64,000 nt of DNA, taken from the NCBI GenBank assembly GCA_019925795.1, contig CM034305.1:55850573-55914572 (forward strand), written 5' to 3'. Positions 59,609 through 64,000 of this stretch are shown here, in pieces. The translations under genes were made by a program, and so were the position numbers. The notes under the pieces are model-generated. The model was not told the origin of the DNA. It saw only the letters and a list, made by a program, of their open reading frames with translations, and ran no database searches. This DNA comes from Dendrobium chrysotoxum. Lineage: Eukaryota; Streptophyta; Magnoliopsida; Asparagales; Orchidaceae. Every line of letters starts with the position of its first letter. The stretch's first letter is position 1.

Positions 59609-61640
59609 AAACCACTCAGGGTGCCACTCTCCTAATTACTAGACCACTAGTGATAAGAGAGGAGAAATAATCTATGATTATATCAGATAGTGATACCGTT
59701 AAAATTCAACTTTCAACGGGGTCCTATCGAGATAAATCTTTTTTATTAAATTGATGCAATGACTTCTAAGGATAGTGTAGACCCAATAATAGTCTCTCCC
59801 TCCAAGGAGATCGTAGGAATTTAATTCCATACTACTAGGGTCTTGCCACATAGATTTGCAATTTCTTTTTAAGGAAAGTTTCCAATTTCTCAAGTGTATT
59901 GATTTCAAATTTTCAAGATAATTGAATAATCTTTTTAATGAAAATTGACCTCTATTTGAAGTCTTAAGCAGGAGAAAGTTGTTGTTGACTCTATCAAATG
60001 TTTGAATACCCCTCTCTCCCACCTCTTTTGTGGGATCGATTTAATTGTTGAACTAAAATCAATGTTAAACTTAAGTTAATTTTTGAAATAAAAATTTTCT
60101 CAAATTTCTAGCAAGTTTCTATCTTAATAGATATCTCTTGCATGTTTAAAATCTGTTCAATAATTTTCAAAAGTCAAGCCAATATTCATTTTAAAAGACT
60201 GGGTCCTGCCATGAGGATTATTCGTCCTTACATAAGAGAATGAGTTTTCTTCTCTTATACTTGAGATGTAATCCCGGTATTGAAATAGAGAAGGTGTAGC
60301 CTCTTCTTAAATTCAATTGAATTCAAAAGATGCGCAAAATGCGCCAACAATCAAGAAATACACAAAGTGCACTAAAAATCAAAAGATGCGCAATGTGCGC
60401 CACCAGAAAAAGAATGAGGCTCTCTTTTTTTAAATATTTTAATCTCAAAAGACCCAGTCAACTTTAAATTACTTGACTTTGATAAATTTTGAATCCAAAA
60501 TTTTTACTGTGCATCGATAATCTATCAAGATACAAAAATCTCTCGTGCTAGAGAATTGAAAAGATCAAATTTCTATATTCAACTTAAACCTCTTTGAAAT
60601 TGATTTTAATTCAAAATACTTAAGGGAGACCCCAGTTTAGTTCCTATGAAACTTGGTCTGGGTGAACAAAACCTAAATTCTCAAACCTTTTCAGGTTAGT
60701 TGGGGTCACTCAAACTTTTCACTGTACTTCTGAACTTGTTCCCGCTTGTCATTCCGATAGGGTCCAAGTACCTAGAGGAAAATTTTCCAATAAGAAGAAT
60801 GAATCTTCTACTCTTGATAAAAATTTAAATTTAGTCCTTGAGAAATGTGTGTAAGTCCTTGCGCATAGGCATCCTTCCTTTAAGGCCTTTTTTATAAAAT
60901 TACACTCTATGCTGGGTCCAAGTTCAATCCCACTGGAGGAGTATTTTATAATGCTGAAAATTATTGTTCACAATCAAACCACACCCTGTGCTGGGTCCTA
61001 GATCATCCTGATCTAGAAGCGTAGTTTCCTGAGCTGAGACTTGCTGTTCAAAATCAAACTATAGTTGAGCAAAGTGCCCGACTCCAATTCGAGGAGCTCG
61101 AGGGCCTCAAATAAAAATCAAATTAAGCTCAATAAAATTTGAAAGTCTTTAAGTCATATTTGATTCGAGATATTGATAAGTTGTGTCACTTTAGAACTCC
61201 CCAAGTAGGAGACTTGGTCGTAGTCTTTTGGAGACCACTTCTGATTGAAAGCCTGAATCAATATTGACTGGATCATTCATTTCAATAACGATCTTTGAGG
61301 AAGTTTCCTTTTAACTGATCAACCTGAAGAATGCCACCCAATATTTTCAAATATTGGGGAGGCTCTTCAGGAAGTACCATGCCAGATGAGTGTCAAACTT
61401 AAAATTAAATTCAAAACACTTCACAATTTAAAATCAAATTCAAACAAATCAAAATCAAATCAAACACAATCGAAGTTCAAAATTGAAAATCAAATTCAAG
61501 AAAAATCAAAATCTATCAAATTTCAAATTCAAATCCCTCAAATTCAAAATTAATTCAAATCAAATTTTAAATTCAAAAATTCTTTAGATTCAAAAATCTT
61601 AAAATTTAAATTCAAAAAATCATTCAAATCTCAAGTTCCA
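59609..61640. other. Retroelement interior without recognised gene
   Basis: No gag or pol similarity was recognised. A small triple repeat with aaagatgcgcaaaatgcgcc-like words is at 60325-60405, and tgctgggtcc words repeat at 60910-61000. The minus-strand frame at 59699-60022 has no domain. Confidence 0.4.
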
Positions 61641-61649
61641 GAATTCAAA

Positions 61650-61860
61650 TCTGATCCTCTATATACGATCACCCTGACTCGATCCTCTGTGTAGAGCAAG
61701 TTTCCTCTATGCATGATCATCCAGATTCGATCCTCTGTGTAAAGCAAGTTTCCTCTACGCTTGATCATCCAGATTTGATCCTCTGTGTAAAGTAAGTTTC
61801 CTTTACATACGATCACTCCAGACCCGATTCTATGCGAAGCAATGCTTCCTTCTCATAGGA
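61650..61860 (+). repeat. 48-bp tandem repeat, about four copies
   Basis: Units contain gatcctctgtgtaaagcaag, then tttcctctac and gatcatccaga, with a 48-bp period that decays towards 61860. The period is a multiple of three, which explains the minus-strand frame here. Confidence 0.8.
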
Positions 61861-61864
61861 TCGT

Positions 61865-64000
61865 CCAGTTTTCTTTTCCTTAAGATTAGATGTGAGTCAT
61901 CGTGCTTGCTTTCTATCCTTAGGATTAGATCCGCTTGTGGTAGAGTACGCCCTTCGTGTTACCATCCTAGCTTCTTCCAGTTTTCTTTTCTTAAGGTTAG
62001 ATGTGAGTCATCGTGCTTTCTATCCTTAGGATTAGATCCGGTAGTGGTGGAGTACGCCCTTCGTGGCACCATCCTAGCTTCTTCCAGTTTGCTTTTCCTT
62101 AAGGTTAGATGTGAGTCATCATGCTTTCTATCCTTAGGATTAGATCCTCTAGTGGTGGAGTATGCCCTTCGTGGCACCATTCTAGCTTCTTCCAGTTTTT
62201 TTCCCTTAAGGATAGATGTGAGTTATCGTGCTTTCTTTCCTTAGGATTAAATCTTCTAGTGGTGGAGCACGCCCTCTGTGGCACCATCCTAGGTTTAAAA
62301 TCCAGATCCGACCTTCTGTGGGAAGAAATTTCTCCTTCCCTCAGGTCCTCCAGTTTTCTTTTCCTTAAGGACAGATGTGAGTCATTGTACTTTCTTTCCT
62401 TAGGATTAGATCTGCTAGTGGTGGAGTACGCCTTTCGTGGCACCATCCTAGCTTCTTCTAGTTTGCTTTTCCTTAAGGTTAGATGTGAGTTATCGTGCTT
62501 TCTATCCTTAGGATTAGATCCACTAGTGGTGGAGTACGCCCTTCGTGGCACCATCCTAGCTTCTTCCAGTTTGCTTTTCCTTAAGGTTAGATATGAGTCA
62601 TCGTGCTTTCTATCCTTAGGATTAGATCCGCTAGTGGTGGAGCACGCCCTCTGTGGCACCATACTAGGTTTAAAATCAGATCCGACCTTCTATGGGAAGC
62701 AATTTCTCCTTCCCTCAGGGTCCTCCAGTTTTCTTTTCTTAAGGACGGATGTGAGTCATCGTACTTTCTTTTCTTAGGATTAGATGTGCTAGTGGTGGAG
62801 TACGCCCTTTGTGGCATCATCCTAGCTTCTTCTCCTTTAGGATAGGTTATTCTTCCTTTCCTTAGGATTAGATGTGCGAGTGGTGGATGACGCCCTTCGT
62901 GGCACCACCCTAGCTACCTCCAGTTATCTTTTCCTTAAGGTAAACTTTTTCTTCCCTTAGGATTAGACTCCTCAGTGATGGAGTAAGTCCTCTGTGGCAC
63001 CATCCTGGGTTTTAATTCCAAAATCGACTTTTTTCTTCCTTAGGGTAGGTTCTTTTCCTTCCCTTAGGATTAGATTCTCTAGTGATGGAGTAAGTCCTTT
63101 GTGGCACCGTCCTGAGTTTAATTCTAAAATCCAGTTCTCTCTTTCTTAGGGTAGGTTCTTCTCCTTCTCTTAGGATTAGGCTTCCTAGTGATGGAGTAAG
63201 TCCTCTATCGCACCATCCTGGAATCAATCTCAATCAAGCTTTCTTTTCTTTAGGGCTAGGTTCTTCTTCCTTCCCTTAGGATTAGAGCTACTAGTGGCAG
63301 AGTACGCCCTTCGTGACACTGCCCTAGTATCAAAATTCAAACTTGATCCTTTATAGCTAGGAATTCTTCCTTCCTATACGATCATCTAAACCCTCTTTTC
63401 CTTTAGGGGTAGATTTTCCTCCCTTTAGGATTAGATCTACTAGTGGTAGAGTACGTTGTCCCCAGCACTATCCTAGTACCATTTCAAATTCATTTCCCTA
63501 GGGTTAGGTTTTCCCCTTAGAATCAAAATCCAGACTCGGTCCCCTGTAGCTAGAAGTTCCTTCTTTCTATATGACCACTCAACCTCCTTTCCTTAGGGTT
63601 AGATGTTTCTTCCCTTAGGACTAGATCTACTAGTGGTAGAGCACGCTATCCCCAGCACTACCCTAGTATCATTTCAAATTCAATTTTCTAAGGTTAGGAT
63701 TTTCCTTTCCCTTAGAATCAAATCTAGACTCGATCCTCTGTAGTTAGGAACTCTTCCTTTCTATACGATAATCCAGACCTTCTTTGCCTTTAGGGTTAGG
63801 ACTTCCCTTCCTTTAGGATTAGATCTACTAGTGGTAGAGTACGCTGCCTCAGCACTACCCTAGTATCATTTCAAGTTCAATCTTATAGGGTTAGGTTTTC
63901 CTTTCCCTTACAATCAAATCTAGATTCAATCCTTTATGGTTACGAGTTTCTTCTTCATATAGGATCACCTAGACTTTCTTCACCTTTAGGGATAAACTCT
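61865..64000 (+). repeat. ~109-bp minisatellite with higher-order structure
   Basis: The core unit contains ccttaaggttagatgtgagt, then ccttaggattagatcc, ctagtggtggagtacgccct and tggcaccatcctagcttctt. Seven or eight well-conserved units cover 61865-62830. Two of them carry an inserted segment beginning gtttaaaatc and including ttctgtgggaag, spaced about 376 bp apart (62292 and 62668), a higher-order repeat. From about 62830 to the window end the units become diverged and variable in length, and the array continues beyond the window. Long open frames on both strands within it are artefacts. Confidence 0.85.

Noticed and set aside
61906..62845. Repetitive proteins of up to 218 residues on both strands
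   Set aside because: They are frames through the 109-bp minisatellite. Both strands are open and there is no upstream gene structure.

Overview
The window is a transposon-dominated plant nuclear region, almost certainly from an angiosperm. Supporting signs are nested Ty3/gypsy, Ty1/copia, LINE, CACTA, hAT, PIF/Harbinger-like and Mutator-like (MULE) sequences, genes with short canonical GT-AG introns, and the plant-specific plant mobile domain (PMD). The species cannot be named from the sequence. There is no rRNA, tRNA, CRISPR array or organellar gene cluster. Only one recognisable host gene is present, a SASA-family carbohydrate esterase, and it is a pseudogene.

Left part, 1-15.3 kb. Positions 1-3582 are the 3' part of a very long LTR module (called Y here). 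Next come a degenerate LINE reverse transcriptase with internal duplications (about 4000-4900) and one end of a CACTA transposon (to 5354) that interrupts the LTR of a decayed minus-strand gypsy element (LTR pieces at 5355-6141 and 9512-10474, gag remnant at 8400-9350). A copia SIRE-like LTR ending at 8215 lies inside that element. A PMD C-terminal fragment (11230-11690), a Harbinger-like MITE (12686-12805) and a non-autonomous MULE (13832-15277) follow. The last carries a nested hAT element (14407-14961) with a perfect 8-bp target duplication.

Centre, 15.8-30.4 kb. A two-exon SASA esterase pseudogene (15810-16633, minus) lies beside the main feature, a 13.3-kb composite MULE at 16845-30161. 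It is delimited by related inverted termini and an identical 9-bp target duplication (ataaggaaa) on both sides. On its minus strand it carries, in order, a TATA box, a MuDR-type transposase, a SANT-like protein, a five-exon PMD protein and a second SANT-like paralogue. All four genes contain in-frame stops yet no frameshift was found. The exon at the transposase 3' end and the first PMD exon are related copies, which suggests that the transposase and PMD were once joined or co-spliced.

Right part, 30.7-64 kb. This holds a single arm of the small MULE family, a gypsy gag with its 5' LTR (33.4-36.1 kb, minus), a LINE ORF1 remnant (36.2-36.7 kb), a second Harbinger-like MITE, a long (AT)n tract and a copia LTR. 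From 41175 to 57311 two long modules, Y and X, are arranged as Y'-X'-Y-X (prime means inverted). The plus-strand Y-X unit of about 8 kb begins TGTTGG, ends AAACA and is followed by a tRNA-type primer-binding site at 57317, so it behaves as the 5' LTR of an Ogre/Tat-like gypsy element. The element continues with a repeat-rich leader, a broken ORF1-like reading frame (58871-59608) and minisatellites that run to the end of the window.
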